Part shown: positions 1 through 10,294 of the stretch, one piece after another | Numbering within the stretch: the first letter of the stretch is position 1 | Layout: every line of letters starts with the position of its first letter | NCBI GenBank assembly: GCA_021784675.1 | Contig: JAJYHR010000081.1 | Span: 1-34,312 of the forward strand | Reading direction: 5' to 3' | From: Actinomycetes bacterium | GTDB lineage: Bacteria > Actinomycetota > Acidimicrobiia > Acidimicrobiales > Acidimicrobiaceae | DNA length: 34,312 bases | The notes under the pieces: generated by a model | Told to the model about the DNA's origin: nothing | Seen by the model: only the letters and a program-made list of their open reading frames with translations | The model's database searches: none | Translations under genes and position numbers: made by a program

Positions 1-208
1 GACGGATGAGGTCACCTACCGTCGTGTCCTGCGCGGCATGACCACCCCCGGACACCTCGGTGACGAAGCGGGCGAGCGCCTCTTCGGCGTCTCGCTTGCC
101 ACCTCGGAACGTGCGGGTGACGTACCGCTGTCGGTTAGTAATCGGGTCGATCCCGGCGTAGGCCCGCAGCTCCCACGCCTCACCTCGCTTGCGCAGGTGG
201 CCCTTCAT
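1..208 (-). CDS. Tyrosine recombinase/phage integrase, N-terminal part (cut by window edge)
   Basis: The minus-strand frame starting at ATG 206-208 stays open to the window edge and gives about 69 residues. They begin MKGHLRKRGEAWELRAYAGI and continue with an RYVTRTFRGGKRDAEEALARF stretch. This is the usual N-terminal arm-binding domain of actinobacterial tyrosine integrases, followed by the start of the SAM-like core-binding domain (TTVGDLI). A GGGAGG ribosome binding site lies just upstream of the start. The catalytic R-H-R-Y domain lies outside the window, so activity cannot be judged. The gene sits 130 bp from the 3' end of a tRNA-Arg gene and runs away from it, the classic layout of an element integrated at a tRNA 3' end. 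The family call rests on pattern recognition of the N-terminal domain only. Confidence 0.8.
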   Translation of the reverse strand, partial: MKGHLRKRGEAWELRAYAGIDPITNRQRYVTRTFRGGKRDAEEALARFVTEVSGGGHAAQDTTVGDLIR

Positions 209-227
209 CGTGCCTCCCGGAGGCCCT

Positions 228-280
228 TGCTACTGCCCTCGCAGTAGCAGCTCCGGAGCAAACAGTAGCATTCAGTAGCA
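228..280. repeat. CAGTAGCA repeats, candidate integrase arm sites
   Basis: The octamer CAGTAGCA occurs at 242-249, 263-270 and 273-280, and in inverted form at 228-235. Spacings of 21 and 10 bp between the direct copies correspond to about two and one helical turns. The first two copies form a perfect 9-bp inverted repeat (228-236 and 241-249, 4-nt loop). The position between the integrase start and the tRNA-Arg 3' end is where arm-type integrase sites usually lie. Binding is inferred. Confidence 0.5.
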
Positions 281-338
281 GGCCAAACGTGTCATCGCAG
301 GTGAGGAGTCGAAAACCACCCTCTGGCCTGGACCTTTC

Positions 339-414
339 TGGCGCGCTCGGAGAGATTCGAACTCCCAACCTTCTGATCCGTAGTCAGATGCTCTATCCGT
401 TGAGCTACGAGCGC
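339..414 (-). tRNA. tRNA-Arg (anticodon ACG), CCA encoded
   Basis: On the minus strand a full cloverleaf is visible. The 7-bp acceptor stem is GCGCTCG (408-414) paired with CGAGCGC (343-349). The anticodon loop reads CTACGGA with anticodon ACG, and the T-arm contains GTTCGAATC. The terminal CCA is encoded at 339-341. ACG reads CGN arginine codons after A34 is converted to inosine, the reaction catalysed by TadA, whose gene lies 380 bp away. The 3' end faces the integrase gene and is the probable attachment site. Confidence 0.97.
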
Positions 415-461
415 ACGCGTAAACACTATAGTGGCGACAACCGAACCTGCTAGAGGTGAAG

Positions 462-809
462 ATGATCGACGCCACTGAAGTCGTTACCACCACCGACTCA
501 AAGGAGGTGCTGGAAGCCATCTCCGCGGTTCTGCGAGAGGAGCGGCTAGCTGCTTGCTTGAAGATGAGCGGTCCGGTCAGTTCCACTTACAATTGGCACG
601 GGGCCTGGGAGGAGGCTCAGGAGTACGTGCTGGTAGCAACCACCTTGCCGGAGTTCGTTACGCGGGTCAGGCGGGTGATGAGGGAGAAGCACAACTACGA
701 GACCCCGGAGATAGTTGCCCGAACCGTTGCTGTGGTCGACGACGACTATGCCGAGTGGCTGCTCCGGTCGCTGCATCCGACGGCCGGGAGGCCCGATGGA
801 GGCTACTGA
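462..809 (+). CDS. cutA: CutA-like divalent-cation tolerance protein
   Basis: The product has 115 residues, the normal length for the CutA1 family of small trimeric cytosolic proteins linked to divalent metal tolerance. Family features seen are the N-terminal TTTDSKEVLEAISAVLREERLAACLK segment (in two parts: TTTDSKEVLEAI and LREERLAACLK), the WHGAWEEAQEYVLVATT strand region, and the HNYETPEIVA motif near residue 80. The ATG at 462 is preferred over the in-frame GTG at 456 because AGAGG at 452-456 is then well spaced. A TATAGT hexamer at 427-432 could be the -10 box. The gene overlaps tadA by 14 nt, so the two are probably co-transcribed. The biochemical role of the family remains unclear. Confidence 0.9.
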   Translation: MIDATEVVTTTDSKEVLEAISAVLREERLAACLKMSGPVSSTYNWHGAWEEAQEYVLVATTLPEFVTRVRRVMREKHNYETPEIVARTVAVVDDDYAEWLLRSLHPTAGRPDGGY

Positions 810-1275
810 CCCAACCCATCTCGGATTCATGCGCTTGGCGCTTGCCCAAGCGGAAGAGGCGGCCTCTGCCGGCGAGGTCCCAGTTGGAGCGGTGCTGGTT
901 CGCGATGGGCGGACCATTGCCGTGGGGCACAACCTGGTCATGGAGGAAGCTAGCGCACTCCGGCACGCGGAGATGGTAGTCCTTGCTTCCGGTGCACGCG
1001 CGGTGGGAGACCGTGTTCTTACTGGGTCGACTCTCTATGTGACGCTGGAGCCGTGTCCGATGTGCGCGGGGGCGATCATCCTATCCAGGGTTTCGAGGGT
1101 GATCTTTGGAGCGCCGGATCCAAAGTGGGGATCGTGCGGCTCCCTCTACAACCTCTGCGTTGACCCCAGGTTGAACCACGAGGTCGAGGTGACCCCGGGG
1201 GTTCTTGCCGCCGACTCCTCCGAGTTGCTCAAGAGCTTCTTCGCGACTAGGCGCAGAGACGGGCTATCCCTCTAA
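796..1275 (+). CDS. tadA: tRNA-specific adenosine deaminase TadA
   Basis: This 159-residue protein belongs to the cytidine/deoxycytidylate deaminase fold. The zinc site is visible: HAE at residues 57-59 and PCPMC with cysteines 87 and 90, with Glu59 as the proton shuttle. The short segment FGAPDPKWGSCGSLYNL is typical of TadA rather than of free-nucleoside deaminases. TadA converts A34 to inosine in tRNA-Arg(ACG), and such a tRNA gene lies close by at 339-414. The ATG at 796 is used. Upstream extension would run into cutA in another frame, and the CGGGAGG just before the start is a plausible ribosome binding site. The 14-nt overlap with cutA suggests translational coupling. Confidence 0.93.
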   Translation: MEATDPTHLGFMRLALAQAEEAASAGEVPVGAVLVRDGRTIAVGHNLVMEEASALRHAEMVVLASGARAVGDRVLTGSTLYVTLEPCPMCAGAIILSRVSRVIFGAPDPKWGSCGSLYNLCVDPRLNHEVEVTPGVLAADSSELLKSFFATRRRDGLSL

Positions 1276-1291
1276 ACTGATTCACTGGCTC

Positions 1292-1381
1292 GGAGGGATG
1301 CGAGAGTGGCCGAATCGGGCGGTCTCGAAAACCGCTGTACCCGCAAGGGTACCGTGGGTTCAAATCCCACTCCCTCCGCCA
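1292..1381 (+). tRNA. tRNA-Ser (anticodon CGA), CCA encoded
   Basis: This is a 90-nt class II tRNA. Acceptor stem GGAGGGA (1292-1298) pairs with TCCCTCC (1371-1377). The anticodon stem GCGGT/ACCGC encloses loop CTCGAAA with anticodon CGA. A long variable arm (TACCCGCAAGGGTA) is typical of serine tRNAs. CCA is encoded at 1379-1381. It begins 17 bp after tadA. Confidence 0.96.
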
Positions 1382-1456
1382 CCGCCATGCTCCCGGGCCA
1401 AGTTTGAGCACCCGGTCTCTTCCGGCGGCGCCCCGGGACGCACTCAAGTGATCCGT

Positions 1457-2374
1457 TCAGGGCTGCTCAGCTTCCCTCCGCTTCCGGATCCACCGGATGA
1501 TCCCCTCCGCGTTGGCATGGATGCCGGACAGGGTCAGCAGCCTCTCCTTGGCGGCCGGGTCCACCTGGTCGAGGGTGGGCACGTAGGCCCGTGCCAGCGC
1601 CTCGTCTACGTCCTCTCCCTCCGCCACCGCCCTCTCGGCGACCGAGCACCAGCCGGAGACCAGATCGGCGCCCTCGCCGAGGATCTCCATGGCGTTCTCG
1701 TACCGACCGTAATGGGCGAATGCGAGGTGGCTCGGAGAACGTGACGCCATGTACTCCAGGCTCGACCGGACCAGTGAGAGGTCGAAGTCCGGGGGCGGCG
1801 TGGCTGGCCAAAGGACGCCGACATCGGGAAGTTTGACCCCGACGGCGTCTCCGCAGAACATCGTTCCGGTGGGCTCGTGCCAGAGCGAGACGTGGTGCTT
1901 GGCGTGCCCGGGGGTGAGCAGAGCCTTCAGGTTCAACCCGCTGGTGATGGCGATCTCCTGGCCGTCCTCCAGCGGCACTATCCGCTCTGCCGGAGTTGGG
2001 TCGAGGCGCCCGTAGAGATCGTCAAGCAAGGGGCCGTACACCCGTGCCGCCGACGCGACCAGCCGTGACGGGTCGGCGAGGTGGCGAGCCCCTGCGGGGT
2101 GGACAAAGACGGTTGCCTTGGGGAAGGCTCTAGCGAGGTCTCCGACACCTCCGGCGTGATCCAGATGGATGTGGGTGACCACGATAGCGGCCAGCTCCTC
2201 GGGGGCTACCCCCATACTGGCCAACTCCGCGACGAGATGGGGCGCGCTCGACTGCGAGCCGGTCTCTATGAGGACCGGAGATCTTCCGCTGAGGAGGTAT
2301 CCGGCGGTTATCCGGCTCCAACCGCCGAGCCTGGTATCGATCTGAAAGATTCCGTCGGCGATCTGTTCTGGCAT
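1457..2374 (-). CDS. Metallo-beta-lactamase-fold hydrolase
   Basis: The 305-residue protein opens with IADGIFQIDTRLGG and carries the zinc motif THIHLDHAGG at about residues 67-76. A further metal-ligand histidine lies in TPGHAKHH and an aspartate in FCGDAVG. These mark the glyoxalase II/MBL superfamily. The residues after about 215 form a helical tail with FAHYGRYENA, where the final ligand His is expected. The substrate cannot be assigned; members act on thioesters, phosphodiesters, lactones and other esters. No signal peptide is seen, so it should be cytoplasmic. It lies 55 bp downstream of the protease gene on the same strand and may share its transcript. Confidence 0.85.
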   Translation of the reverse strand: MPEQIADGIFQIDTRLGGWSRITAGYLLSGRSPVLIETGSQSSAPHLVAELASMGVAPEELAAIVVTHIHLDHAGGVGDLARAFPKATVFVHPAGARHLADPSRLVASAARVYGPLLDDLYGRLDPTPAERIVPLEDGQEIAITSGLNLKALLTPGHAKHHVSLWHEPTGTMFCGDAVGVKLPDVGVLWPATPPPDFDLSLVRSSLEYMASRSPSHLAFAHYGRYENAMEILGEGADLVSGWCSVAERAVAEGEDVDEALARAYVPTLDQVDPAAKERLLTLSGIHANAEGIIRWIRKRREAEQP

Positions 2375-2429
2375 AACGAGATTGAGCCTACTAGCGCATG
2401 GGAGGCTAGTGCGGGTCGGGATGTGTGTC

Positions 2430-3635
2430 CTAGGGAACGCAGCCCTGGGTGGAGACCGGAACCTGCGGACCTGAGAGCGCCTTCTGGACCTCCTGCATCA
2501 CCGCCGGCGCCGCTAGGGCAAAGCCCACGTACGGGTTGGTAGTGGACCGGGAGAATACCACCCCGATCACCTGGCCGTTGAGATTCACCAGCGGTCCGCC
2601 CGAGTTCCCCGGGCGGACGATGGCATCGATCTCGTAGACCAGCCTGGTGGTCAGGCCCTGGTTATAGATGTCCCGCCCAACGGCATCGAAATTCGCCATC
2701 ACGCCGGCCGACCCGTAGGTGAGCGGACCGCCTTCAGGGTAGCCGAGCACCACGCCGCCGGTTCCGCGGCCCTGCACCTGGGTGTCCCAGTGCAGGGTGG
2801 GCAGGTTTAGTCCGGGAACCTTCAAGACTGCCAGATCGAGGTGCGGATCGAACCAGATGACCGTTGCCGGGATCTGGTTGCCGTTGGCGAGCACGTAGGT
2901 TCTTTGCTCGCCGGCCACCACGTGTGCGTTGGTCACCAGGTACCCGGGCGCGATCTCGAAACCCGACCCCTCCTGGATCTCGGAGCAGGCGAGGCCCTCT
3001 ATCTTCACCACCGAGGCCGATACCTTTGCCTCGGTGGCCCGTACCTGAGCCGCGGAGGGAAGCGAGACCGGACCGGCAAGTGCCGGAGGGATGGACGCGA
3101 ATACCGGCGGAAATCCGGCGGTGGAGAACAGGCTGTCGACCTGGGCGAAGAGGCTTGGAGCCGGAGGAAGGATGTTGTCGAGGGCACGCACGACGCGGGA
3201 GCCGGACACCTGGGAGGAGAGCGCTGGAATCGGAGCGTTCAGGGCTAGCGCCGCAACTATCCAGATGATGAGGAGCGTCGAGATCACTGAGACCACCGCC
3301 CCGACGCCGGCGTCCGCACTTCCGAGGTGGAACCGTGCCAGCTTGGATGCCAGCCGGGATCCCACGCTCCGTCCCAGCGCGGATGAGAGCGAAGCCAGGC
3401 CGAAGAGGATGAGCAGCGAGGCGAAGGTTCTCAGCAGGCCAGGGGAGAGCAGCTTCGCGCCGTAGGGGGCGACGATAGCGCCAAGGAAGAGGCCTACCCA
3501 AAAACCGACGTACGAGCCAAGTTGGATGGTCGCACCGACCCGCATGCCCCGCACCGCGGCTATGCCTACGAGTACCAGAATGACAAGGTCGGCAAGATCA
3601 AATCCGGCTATTGCACCTAGGACGGGTGCGGCCAC
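2430..3635 (-). CDS. marP: MarP-like membrane serine protease (CvpA-type N-terminus plus trypsin-like domain)
   Basis: This 401-residue protein has four hydrophobic segments in its first 135 residues, of the colicin V production (CvpA) type. A linker and a chymotrypsin-fold protease domain follow. The catalytic triad is visible as His238 (TNAHVV), Asp267 (HLDLAVLK) and Ser345 (RPGNSGGPL). The length and triad positions are close to those I recall for Mycobacterium tuberculosis MarP (Rv3671c), an acid- and oxidative-stress protease with an extracytoplasmic catalytic domain. Two cysteines (C217, C399) could form a disulfide outside the membrane. It is divergent from the small CopD-like gene, with a short shared promoter region at about 3636-3691. 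Substrate and stress role are inferred from the family. Confidence 0.88.
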   Translation of the reverse strand: MAAPVLGAIAGFDLADLVILVLVGIAAVRGMRVGATIQLGSYVGFWVGLFLGAIVAPYGAKLLSPGLLRTFASLLILFGLASLSSALGRSVGSRLASKLARFHLGSADAGVGAVVSVISTLLIIWIVAALALNAPIPALSSQVSGSRVVRALDNILPPAPSLFAQVDSLFSTAGFPPVFASIPPALAGPVSLPSAAQVRATEAKVSASVVKIEGLACSEIQEGSGFEIAPGYLVTNAHVVAGEQRTYVLANGNQIPATVIWFDPHLDLAVLKVPGLNLPTLHWDTQVQGRGTGGVVLGYPEGGPLTYGSAGVMANFDAVGRDIYNQGLTTRLVYEIDAIVRPGNSGGPLVNLNGQVIGVVFSRSTTNPYVGFALAAPAVMQEVQKALSGPQVPVSTQGCVP

Positions 3636-3691
3636 GGTCCATTCTCCCTGCGCAAAGAGTTACAAACTTACTTCAGTGTAGGAGTGCGAGG

Positions 3692-4147
3692 GTGAAGGGG
3701 GCGACCTTTGAACTTACTACTTTGCTCATGTGGGGAGATGCGGTGCTTGCTAGCTGGCTCGTGGCTCTTCGGTTAACTCTCCACGTACTGGCTGCGTCGG
3801 TTTGGGTTGGGGGCCAGATCACCCTGGCGGGGCTGGTCCCGTCGGTGAGGAGCCGGGCGCCGCAGGCGTTGGCCGCGGTGGCACAGCAGTTTGCCCGGAT
3901 CGCCTGGCCCGCCTACGTGGTCCTGCTGGCGACCGGAGCCTGGAACGTAGCCGCCCTCAACCTGGCGAGGACCTCCTTCGCCTACCGCGCCGTCCTGGCG
4001 GCAAAGGTTGTGGTCGTGCTCTTGGCCGGCCTCGCCACCCTGCTGCACCAGCGGTCGAGATCGGCGGCCTGGATGGGCGTCTGGGGAGGGGTTGCCGCCC
4101 TTGCGTCGGTAGCGGCTCTCTCCATGGGGGTGCTCCTGCAGGGCTGA
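3692..4147 (+). CDS. Small CopD-like integral membrane protein
   Basis: The product is about 151 residues with four predicted membrane helices. The first helix reads ALRLTLHVLAASVWVGGQ, which resembles the His- and WxGG-containing first segment of CopD/YcnJ-type copper-resistance or heme-associated membrane proteins. Later helices contain WPAYVVLLATGAWN and AVLAAKVVVVLLAGLATLLHQ. Start choice is uncertain. GTG 3692 has GGAG seven nt upstream, ATG 3728 lacks a clear ribosome site, and GTG 3743 has GGGGAG five nt upstream; all three keep the helices. No copper-binding periplasmic domain is attached. Function is unproven and copper or proton transport is only a family hint. Confidence 0.7.
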   Translation: MKGATFELTTLLMWGDAVLASWLVALRLTLHVLAASVWVGGQITLAGLVPSVRSRAPQALAAVAQQFARIAWPAYVVLLATGAWNVAALNLARTSFAYRAVLAAKVVVVLLAGLATLLHQRSRSAAWMGVWGGVAALASVAALSMGVLLQG

Positions 4148-4338
4148 CCGGCGCGGGAGCGATCGCGGTGCCGGGCTCCGCGCCCGGGTTCGCGGCAGCT
4201 TGCCCGCGCAGCCACTCCGGTGAGGGCTTGTTGCGAGTGGCAATGATTCCGTAATCTGCGGGCTACAATTGGAACCCCAGGGTCAATGGTGTCCCGCTCC
4301 CGTAACTCTATGTGATTACTAGCAAAGGATGCGGACCT

Positions 4339-7300
4339 ATGCACCCCGATCTGCCACCCCTGTACCCCGCGGGAATGGAGCACGACGCCTGCGGGATCGC
4401 CTTTCTCGCCGATCTGCACGGCAGCCGATCGCACCGAATTGTCCAGCAGGGCATCGATGCGCTCATCAACCTGGAGCATCGCGGAGCCCAGGGAGCAGAG
4501 CCCAACACCGGCGATGGCGCGGGAATTCTCATCCAGAACCCGGACCGCCTTTGGCGCAAGGTCACCTCCGAAACGCTTCCCGCCGAAGGCTCCTACGCGA
4601 CCGGTATCGCCTTCCTCGACGGTGACCAATCCAAGGTACTCGAGCAGCTATCTGCGCTGTTCGGGCCCCGCGGGCTGGAGATCTTTGCCAGCCGTGAGGT
4701 CCCCCGCGACGACTCGATGCTTGGTCCCTCAGCCCGCGACGCGCAACCGGAGATGGTGCAGATCTTCGTCAAGGCCGAGGACGGCGCCTCTGGTTTAGAC
4801 CTGGAGCGCCGCGTCTGGGCCGCAAGGCGGCTCTCGGAGCGCGAAGTTTCCGAGGTGTACTTCGCCTCCCTCTCTACCCGGACCTTCGTCTTCAAGGGGA
4901 TGCTCTCCGCGCCGCAGGTTGCCGAGTACTTCCTCGACCTCAAGGACGAGGCGACCGAGAGCGCCATCGTCCTGGTTCACTCCCGGTTCTCCACCAACAC
5001 CTTCCCCTCTTGGCGGCTCGCCCACCCATTCCGCATGGTCGCCCACAACGGTGAGATCAATACCATTCGCGGAAACCGGAACTGGATTACCGCCCGGGAG
5101 TCGCTGCTCGCCCACCCCTCAGTCCCGGGAGATATCGGCGATATCCTGCCGATCATCGAGCGGGGGGAGTCGGACTCCGCCTCCCTCGATGCGGTCTTCG
5201 AGCTGCTAAGCATGACCGGGCGGTCGATGGCCCACGCCATCATGATGATGATCCCCGAGGCCTGGGAGAACAACGACGGCATGGATCCCGCGCTGAGGGA
5301 GTTCTACCGGTTTCACTCGTCGTTGATGGAGCCTTGGGACGGTCCGGCCGCAGTCGCCTTCACCGACGGGACGGTGGTAGGAGCGGTGCTCGATCGGAAC
5401 GGCCTGCGCCCGGCGCGCTACTGGGTGACCAGCGACGGCCTGGTAGTGATGGCCTCCGAGGTGGGCGTGATCGATATCGATCCCGCCAGGGTGGTGGAGA
5501 AGGGGCGCCTGGAGCCGGGGAGGATCTTCCTGGTCGACACCGCCCAGGGAAGGATCCTGGACGATCGGGCGGTGAAGATGGAGTTGGCCACCTCCGAGCC
5601 CTGGGGCGAGTGGCTTTCGGAGCAGCTCCTCGAGATCGAAAGGCTGCCGCCGAGGTACATGCTGGTTCCCCAGCACGCCTCGGTGGTGGCGCGCCAGCAA
5701 CTCTTTGGATACTCCGAGGAAGAGATCCGCATTATCCTCTCGCCGATGGCTCTGGGGGGAGCGGAGCCGCTGGGGTCGATGGGTTCCGATACCCCGCTAG
5801 CGGTCCGCTCCGAGCGCTCGGTCCCGCTCTTCAACTACTTTTCCCAACAGTTCGCGCAGGTGACCAACCCGCCGCTCGACGCGATCCGCGAACAGCTGGT
5901 CACGTCGGCGGGTGGGACCATCGGTCCGGAGGGGAACCTGCTCTCCCCCGACCCGTCTTCGGTGCGCCAGATCCACCTTCCCAATCCGATCATCGACAAC
6001 GACGAGCTCGCAAAGCTGATCTATATCGACGAGGACGGCACCAACGTGGATCTGCGTGCCTACGTCATCGACATGCTCTTCCCGGCCGAGCGTGGGGGCG
6101 ATGGTCTCCGGGAGGCGCTCGATCTGATCCGGAGGCAGGCGGAGGAGGCGATCGGGTCGGGAGCTTCGGTCATCGTGCTCTCCGATCGCCACGCCGACGC
6201 CGACCGGGCTCCGATTCCTTCGTTGCTGGCGGTCTCCGCCGTCCACAACCACCTGGTGAGGACGCGGCTTCGAACGCGGGCAGGGCTCGTGGTCGAGTGC
6301 GGGGATGCCCGCGAGGTTCACCACTTCGCTACCCTTATCGGGTTCGGCGCCGCGGCCGTGAATCCGTACCTGGCCTTCGATTCGGTGGTCGACCTCCTCC
6401 GTGAGGACAAGGTCAGCGATATCCCCCCTCTGAAGGCGATCCGCAACTACGTGAAGGCCGCGACCAAAGGCGTGATCAAGGTGATGTCGAAGATGGGGAT
6501 CTCCACCGTCGCCTCCTACACCGGTGCCCAGGTCTTTGAGGCTGTCGGGCTCTCGCGCCAGGTCATCGACGAGTACTTTCCCGGTACGCCGTCGCCGCTG
6601 GGGGGCGACGGAATCGACGAGATCGCCGAGGCGGTCCTGCACCACCACCGCCGGGCGTTCTTTGACCGGGACGAGGAGCAGCGCTTCCTTCCTCTCGAGA
6701 CCGGAGGCAACTACCAGTGGCGCCGCGATGGCGAGTTCCATCTGTTCAACCCGGAGACGGTCTTCCTGCTCCAGCACGCGACCAGACAGAAGCGGCTGGA
6801 CGTCTTCAAGCGCTACAGCCAGCTGGTCGACTCGGAGTCGAGGCGGGTGGCTACCCTTCGCGGCCTTCTCGGACTTCGCGAGGGCGTGCTTCCTCCGGTG
6901 CCGCTGGAGGAGGTCGAGCCGGTAAGCGCGATCATGGCACGCTTCTCTACCGGGGCGATGTCCTACGGATCCATCTCCAAGGAGGCACACGAGACCCTGG
7001 CCATCGCCATGAACCGGATCGGCGGGCGCTCGAACACCGGCGAGGGCGGAGAGGATGAGGAGCGCTTTGTTGCCGGCGAGGATGGGCTCGACCGGCGTTC
7101 CCGGATCAAGCAGGTTGCGTCGGGCCGGTTCGGGGTGACCAGCGAGTACCTGGTCAACGCTGACGATCTGCAGATCAAGATGGCGCAGGGCGCAAAGCCT
7201 GGCGAAGGCGGGCAGCTTCCGGGGGAGAAGGTGTACCCGTGGATCGCCAAGACCAGGCACTCTACCGCCGGGGTGGGGCTGATCTCGCCGCCGCCGCACC

Positions 7301-8844
7301 ACGACATCTACTCCATCGAGGATCTGGCCCAGCTCATCTACGACCTCAAGTCGTCGAACCCGAGGGCCCGGGTGCACGTGAAGCTGGTATCCGAGGTTGG
7401 GGTAGGAACCATCGCGGTCGGTGTCGCCAAGGCTCACGCCGACGTGATCCTGATCTCGGGGGCCGACGGCGGTACCGGAGCCGCCCCGCTGACCTCGCTC
7501 AAGCACGCCGGCGGGCCGTGGGAGATCGGGCTTGCCGAGGCGAACCAGACCCTGCTCGCCAACGGGATGCGTGATCGGGTGGTGGTGCAGGTAGACGGGC
7601 AGCTGAAGACGGCTCGCGATGTGATCGTGGCTGCGCTTCTCGGAGCGGAGGAGTTCGGCTTTGCGACGGCTCCGCTGGTGGTGTCGGGGTGCATCATGAT
7701 GCGGGCCTGCCACCTGGACACATGCCCGGTGGGCATCGCCACCCAGAATCCGGAGCTGAGGGCCCGCTTCTCGGGCAAGCCCGAGTTTGTGGAGACCTTC
7801 TTCCAGTTCCTGGCCGGCGAGGTTCGCGAGTACCTGGCCCGGCTCGGTCTCCGGAGCCTGGACGAGGCGATCGGGCGGAGCGATCTGCTGGAGGTGGCGG
7901 ATGATCCAGCCGCCCGGAGCCTGGAGCTGGAGCGGGTGATCGCGCTGGTCGAGCCGTGGCCCGGTCAGGAGCGCAGGAACGTCCGGGCGCAACAGGATAT
8001 CCTCGAGGGTTCGCTCAACCGGAAGCTCATCGAGCTGGCGGAGCCCGCCCTCGAGCGGGGGCAGCCGGTCTCGATCAACCTGCCGGTGAGCAACACCGAT
8101 CGGGCGGTCGGGACCACGCTGGGTTACGAGTTGACCAGGCGCTTTGGCAGTGCCGGGCTGCCGGAGGATACGGTGAGCATCTCGCTCTCGGGTTCGGCTG
8201 GGCAGAGCTTCGGCGCTTTCCTCCCGGCGGGGATCACCATGGAGCTGGTCGGGGATTCAAACGATTACGTAGCCAAGGGCCTCTCCGGCGGCCGGATCTT
8301 CATCCGCCCTCACGCCACCGCCGCCTTCACACCGGAGGAGGCGATAATCATCGGCAATGTCGCCCTGTACGGGGCGACGCGGGGTGAGCTCTACGTCCGT
8401 GGCGTAGCCGGCGAGAGGTTCGCCGTCAGAAACTCCGGGGCGAGTGCCGTGGTCGAAGGAGTTGGCGACCACGGGTGCGAGTACATGACCGGAGGCACCG
8501 TCGTGGTGCTCGGGCGCATCGGCAGGAACTTCGCGGCCGGCATGTCCGGCGGGACTGCCTTCCTCTACAATCCCGCGCCGGAGTTGCTTGCCAAGGTGAA
8601 CCGGGAGATGGTCGATATCGAACCGGTAGGCGACAGCCAGGTCGAGACGCTTTACAGGCTGCTCAACCGGCATTGCGAGGTCACCGGCTCTGAGACCGCG
8701 GCGAGGATCCTGTCCCGCTGGGAGGAGGAGATCGAGCGATTCGTGTGCATCTTCCCGCGCGACTACAAGCGGGTGCTCGAGGTCGAGAGGGCGCGGAAGG
8801 CGGAGCTGCTCGCATCGGGAAAGGAGCTGGTGGATGCCGGCTGA
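4339..8844 (+). CDS. gltB: Glutamate synthase (NADPH) large subunit
   Basis: The 1501-residue protein matches bacterial GltB in size and order: N-terminal class II glutamine amidotransferase, central domain, FMN-binding synthase domain and C-terminal beta-helix. The nucleophile is Cys18 in HDACGIAF, exposed after removal of a short propeptide. The [3Fe-4S] cysteines are visible as C1118, C1124 and C1129 ([15 protein letters not shown]). Ammonia from glutamine is channelled to 2-oxoglutarate to form glutamate. ATG 4339 is chosen because the sequence before it is not conserved GltB; an upstream in-frame GTG at 4312 is less likely. A TACAAT hexamer near 4263 may be part of the promoter. gltD follows with an 11-nt overlap. 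Confidence 0.97.
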   Translation: MHPDLPPLYPAGMEHDACGIAFLADLHGSRSHRIVQQGIDALINLEHRGAQGAEPNTGDGAGILIQNPDRLWRKVTSETLPAEGSYATGIAFLDGDQSKVLEQLSALFGPRGLEIFASREVPRDDSMLGPSARDAQPEMVQIFVKAEDGASGLDLERRVWAARRLSEREVSEVYFASLSTRTFVFKGMLSAPQVAEYFLDLKDEATESAIVLVHSRFSTNTFPSWRLAHPFRMVAHNGEINTIRGNRNWITARESLLAHPSVPGDIGDILPIIERGESDSASLDAVFELLSMTGRSMAHAIMMMIPEAWENNDGMDPALREFYRFHSSLMEPWDGPAAVAFTDGTVVGAVLDRNGLRPARYWVTSDGLVVMASEVGVIDIDPARVVEKGRLEPGRIFLVDTAQGRILDDRAVKMELATSEPWGEWLSEQLLEIERLPPRYMLVPQHASVVARQQLFGYSEEEIRIILSPMALGGAEPLGSMGSDTPLAVRSERSVPLFNYFSQQFAQVTNPPLDAIREQLVTSAGGTIGPEGNLLSPDPSSVRQIHLPNPIIDNDELAKLIYIDEDGTNVDLRAYVIDMLFPAERGGDGLREALDLIRRQAEEAIGSGASVIVLSDRHADADRAPIPSLLAVSAVHNHLVRTRLRTRAGLVVECGDAREVHHFATLIGFGAAAVNPYLAFDSVVDLLREDKVSDIPPLKAIRNYVKAATKGVIKVMSKMGISTVASYTGAQVFEAVGLSRQVIDEYFPGTPSPLGGDGIDEIAEAVLHHHRRAFFDRDEEQRFLPLETGGNYQWRRDGEFHLFNPETVFLLQHATRQKRLDVFKRYSQLVDSESRRVATLRGLLGLREGVLPPVPLEEVEPVSAIMARFSTGAMSYGSISKEAHETLAIAMNRIGGRSNTGEGGEDEERFVAGEDGLDRRSRIKQVASGRFGVTSEYLVNADDLQIKMAQGAKPGEGGQLPGEKVYPWIAKTRHSTAGVGLISPPPHHDIYSIEDLAQLIYDLKSSNPRARVHVKLVSEVGVGTIAVGVAKAHADVILISGADGGTGAAPLTSLKHAGGPWEIGLAEANQTLLANGMRDRVVVQVDGQLKTARDVIVAALLGAEEFGFATAPLVVSGCIMMRACHLDTCPVGIATQNPELRARFSGKPEFVETFFQFLAGEVREYLARLGLRSLDEAIGRSDLLEVADDPAARSLELERVIALVEPWPGQERRNVRAQQDILEGSLNRKLIELAEPALERGQPVSINLPVSNTDRAVGTTLGYELTRRFGSAGLPEDTVSISLSGSAGQSFGAFLPAGITMELVGDSNDYVAKGLSGGRIFIRPHATAAFTPEEAIIIGNVALYGATRGELYVRGVAGERFAVRNSGASAVVEGVGDHGCEYMTGGTVVVLGRIGRNFAAGMSGGTAFLYNPAPELLAKVNREMVDIEPVGDSQVETLYRLLNRHCEVTGSETAARILSRWEEEIERFVCIFPRDYKRVLEVERARKAELLASGKELVDAG

Positions 8845-10294
8845 CCCCAGAGGATTCATGAAGTTTTCGCGCCTGGTCCCGCCGAGGCGTCCGGTCGGGA
8901 GGCGGCTGGAGGACTGGCGCGAGGTGTACGAGCCTCTCGACAGCGGCGCCGTGGTGGAGCAGGCGCGGCGGTGCATGGACTGCGGGATCCCGTTCTGTCA
9001 TGGCGGCTGCCCGCTGGGGAACATCATCCCCGAGTGGAACGAGCTCTTCGGCAGTGACCGCAGGCGCGCGGCCTCCCAGCGGCTGCTGGCGACCAACAAC
9101 TTTCCCGAGTTCACCGGGCGGCTGTGCCCGGCTCCGTGCGAGTCGGCGTGCGTCCTCGGGATCAACCGGGATCCGGTGGCGATCGAGCTCATCGAGAAGA
9201 CCATCGCGGAGAGCGGCTTCGAGAACGGCTGGGATCAGCCGCTACCCCCGACCGTGCTCACCGGCTACCGCGTGGCGATCGTGGGATCGGGTCCGGCCGG
9301 GCTTGCCGCAGCCCAGCAGCTTACCCGGTCTGGGCACGCCGTGACCGTCTTCGAGCGCGCCGACCGTCCGGGCGGCCTTCTCAGATACGGCATCCCCGAG
9401 TTCAAGCTTGAGAAGTGGGTTCTCGATCGCCGGCTAGCTCAGATGGAGGAGGAGGGCACCACCTTCGTAGTCGGTGCCGAGATCGGGCGCGATGCCACCC
9501 TCGAGGAGCTGAGGGGCAGGTTCGATGCTGTAGTCCTCGCTCTGGGCTCGACCATCCCCCGCGATCTTCCGGTGCCGGGCCGCGAGTCGGAAGGGATCCT
9601 GGCCGCGATGGACTACCTCCCCGGCGCGAACCGGGCGGTCTTCGGAGCACCGCCCGCTGGCATGGTCACCGCGGAGAACCGGCGCGTGGTGATCCTCGGC
9701 GGCGGTGATACCGGAGCCGACTGCCTGGGTACGGCGCTCCGTCAGGGGGCGGCCAGCGTGGTCCAGCTGGAGCTCCTCCCGCAGCCCCCGCTGGAGCGGC
9801 CCGCTTCGCAGCCGTGGCCGACCTACCCGATGCTGTTCAGGACCTCCTCCGCGCACGAGGAGGGGGGAGAGCGCCGGTACGCCCGGCTAACGGTCGGGTT
9901 CGAGGCCGACGATGCCGGCTGGGTGAGAGCGTTGAGGACGGTTGGGGTAGCCATGGAGGGTGGCCAACCGGTGCAGATCCCGGGCACGGAGGAGGAGATC
10001 GAGGGCGATCTGGTCCTGCTTGCCATGGGTTTCATCTGCCCCGAGCTCGACCGGATCGATCCTGCAGGGCGGCTGGAGCGGACGCCGGCCGGCACGATCG
10101 CGGTCGACTCCTCCTGGCAGACCGGCATTCCCGGGGTCTTCGCCGCCGGAGACGCCAGGAGGGGCCAGTCGCTGATCGTGTGGGCGATAGCCGAGGGGCG
10201 CTCGGTGGCGAGGGCGGTCGATAGCTACCTCTGCAAGGAGACCGAGCTTCCGGCGCCTATCGATACTTCGGCGAGGCCGCTTGCGGTGGGTTGA
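8834..10294 (+). CDS. gltD: Glutamate synthase small subunit
   Basis: This 486-residue FAD- and NADPH-dependent subunit passes electrons to GltB. The N-terminal iron-sulfur region has cysteines 47, 50, 55 and 59 ([13 protein letters not shown]) and a second set in CPAPCESAC around residue 100. The FAD site is [14 protein letters not shown] near 146-160, and the NADPH site is [13 protein letters not shown] near 285-297. The C-terminal [11 protein letters not shown] closes the FAD fold. The start overlaps the gltB end by 11 nt, indicating translational coupling. Length is typical for GltD. The gene ends a housekeeping block; the next 1.2 kb have no recognisable gene. Confidence 0.97.
   Translation: MPADPRGFMKFSRLVPPRRPVGRRLEDWREVYEPLDSGAVVEQARRCMDCGIPFCHGGCPLGNIIPEWNELFGSDRRRAASQRLLATNNFPEFTGRLCPAPCESACVLGINRDPVAIELIEKTIAESGFENGWDQPLPPTVLTGYRVAIVGSGPAGLAAAQQLTRSGHAVTVFERADRPGGLLRYGIPEFKLEKWVLDRRLAQMEEEGTTFVVGAEIGRDATLEELRGRFDAVVLALGSTIPRDLPVPGRESEGILAAMDYLPGANRAVFGAPPAGMVTAENRRVVILGGGDTGADCLGTALRQGAASVVQLELLPQPPLERPASQPWPTYPMLFRTSSAHEEGGERRYARLTVGFEADDAGWVRALRTVGVAMEGGQPVQIPGTEEEIEGDLVLLAMGFICPELDRIDPAGRLERTPAGTIAVDSSWQTGIPGVFAAGDARRGQSLIVWAIAEGRSVARAVDSYLCKETELPAPIDTSARPLAVG

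Noticed and set aside
5797-7992. 731-codon open frame on the minus strand inside gltB
   Set aside because: It is antisense to a fully conserved GltB region, has biased arginine/histidine-rich composition and no recognisable domain. Long antisense frames are common opposite GC-rich genes.
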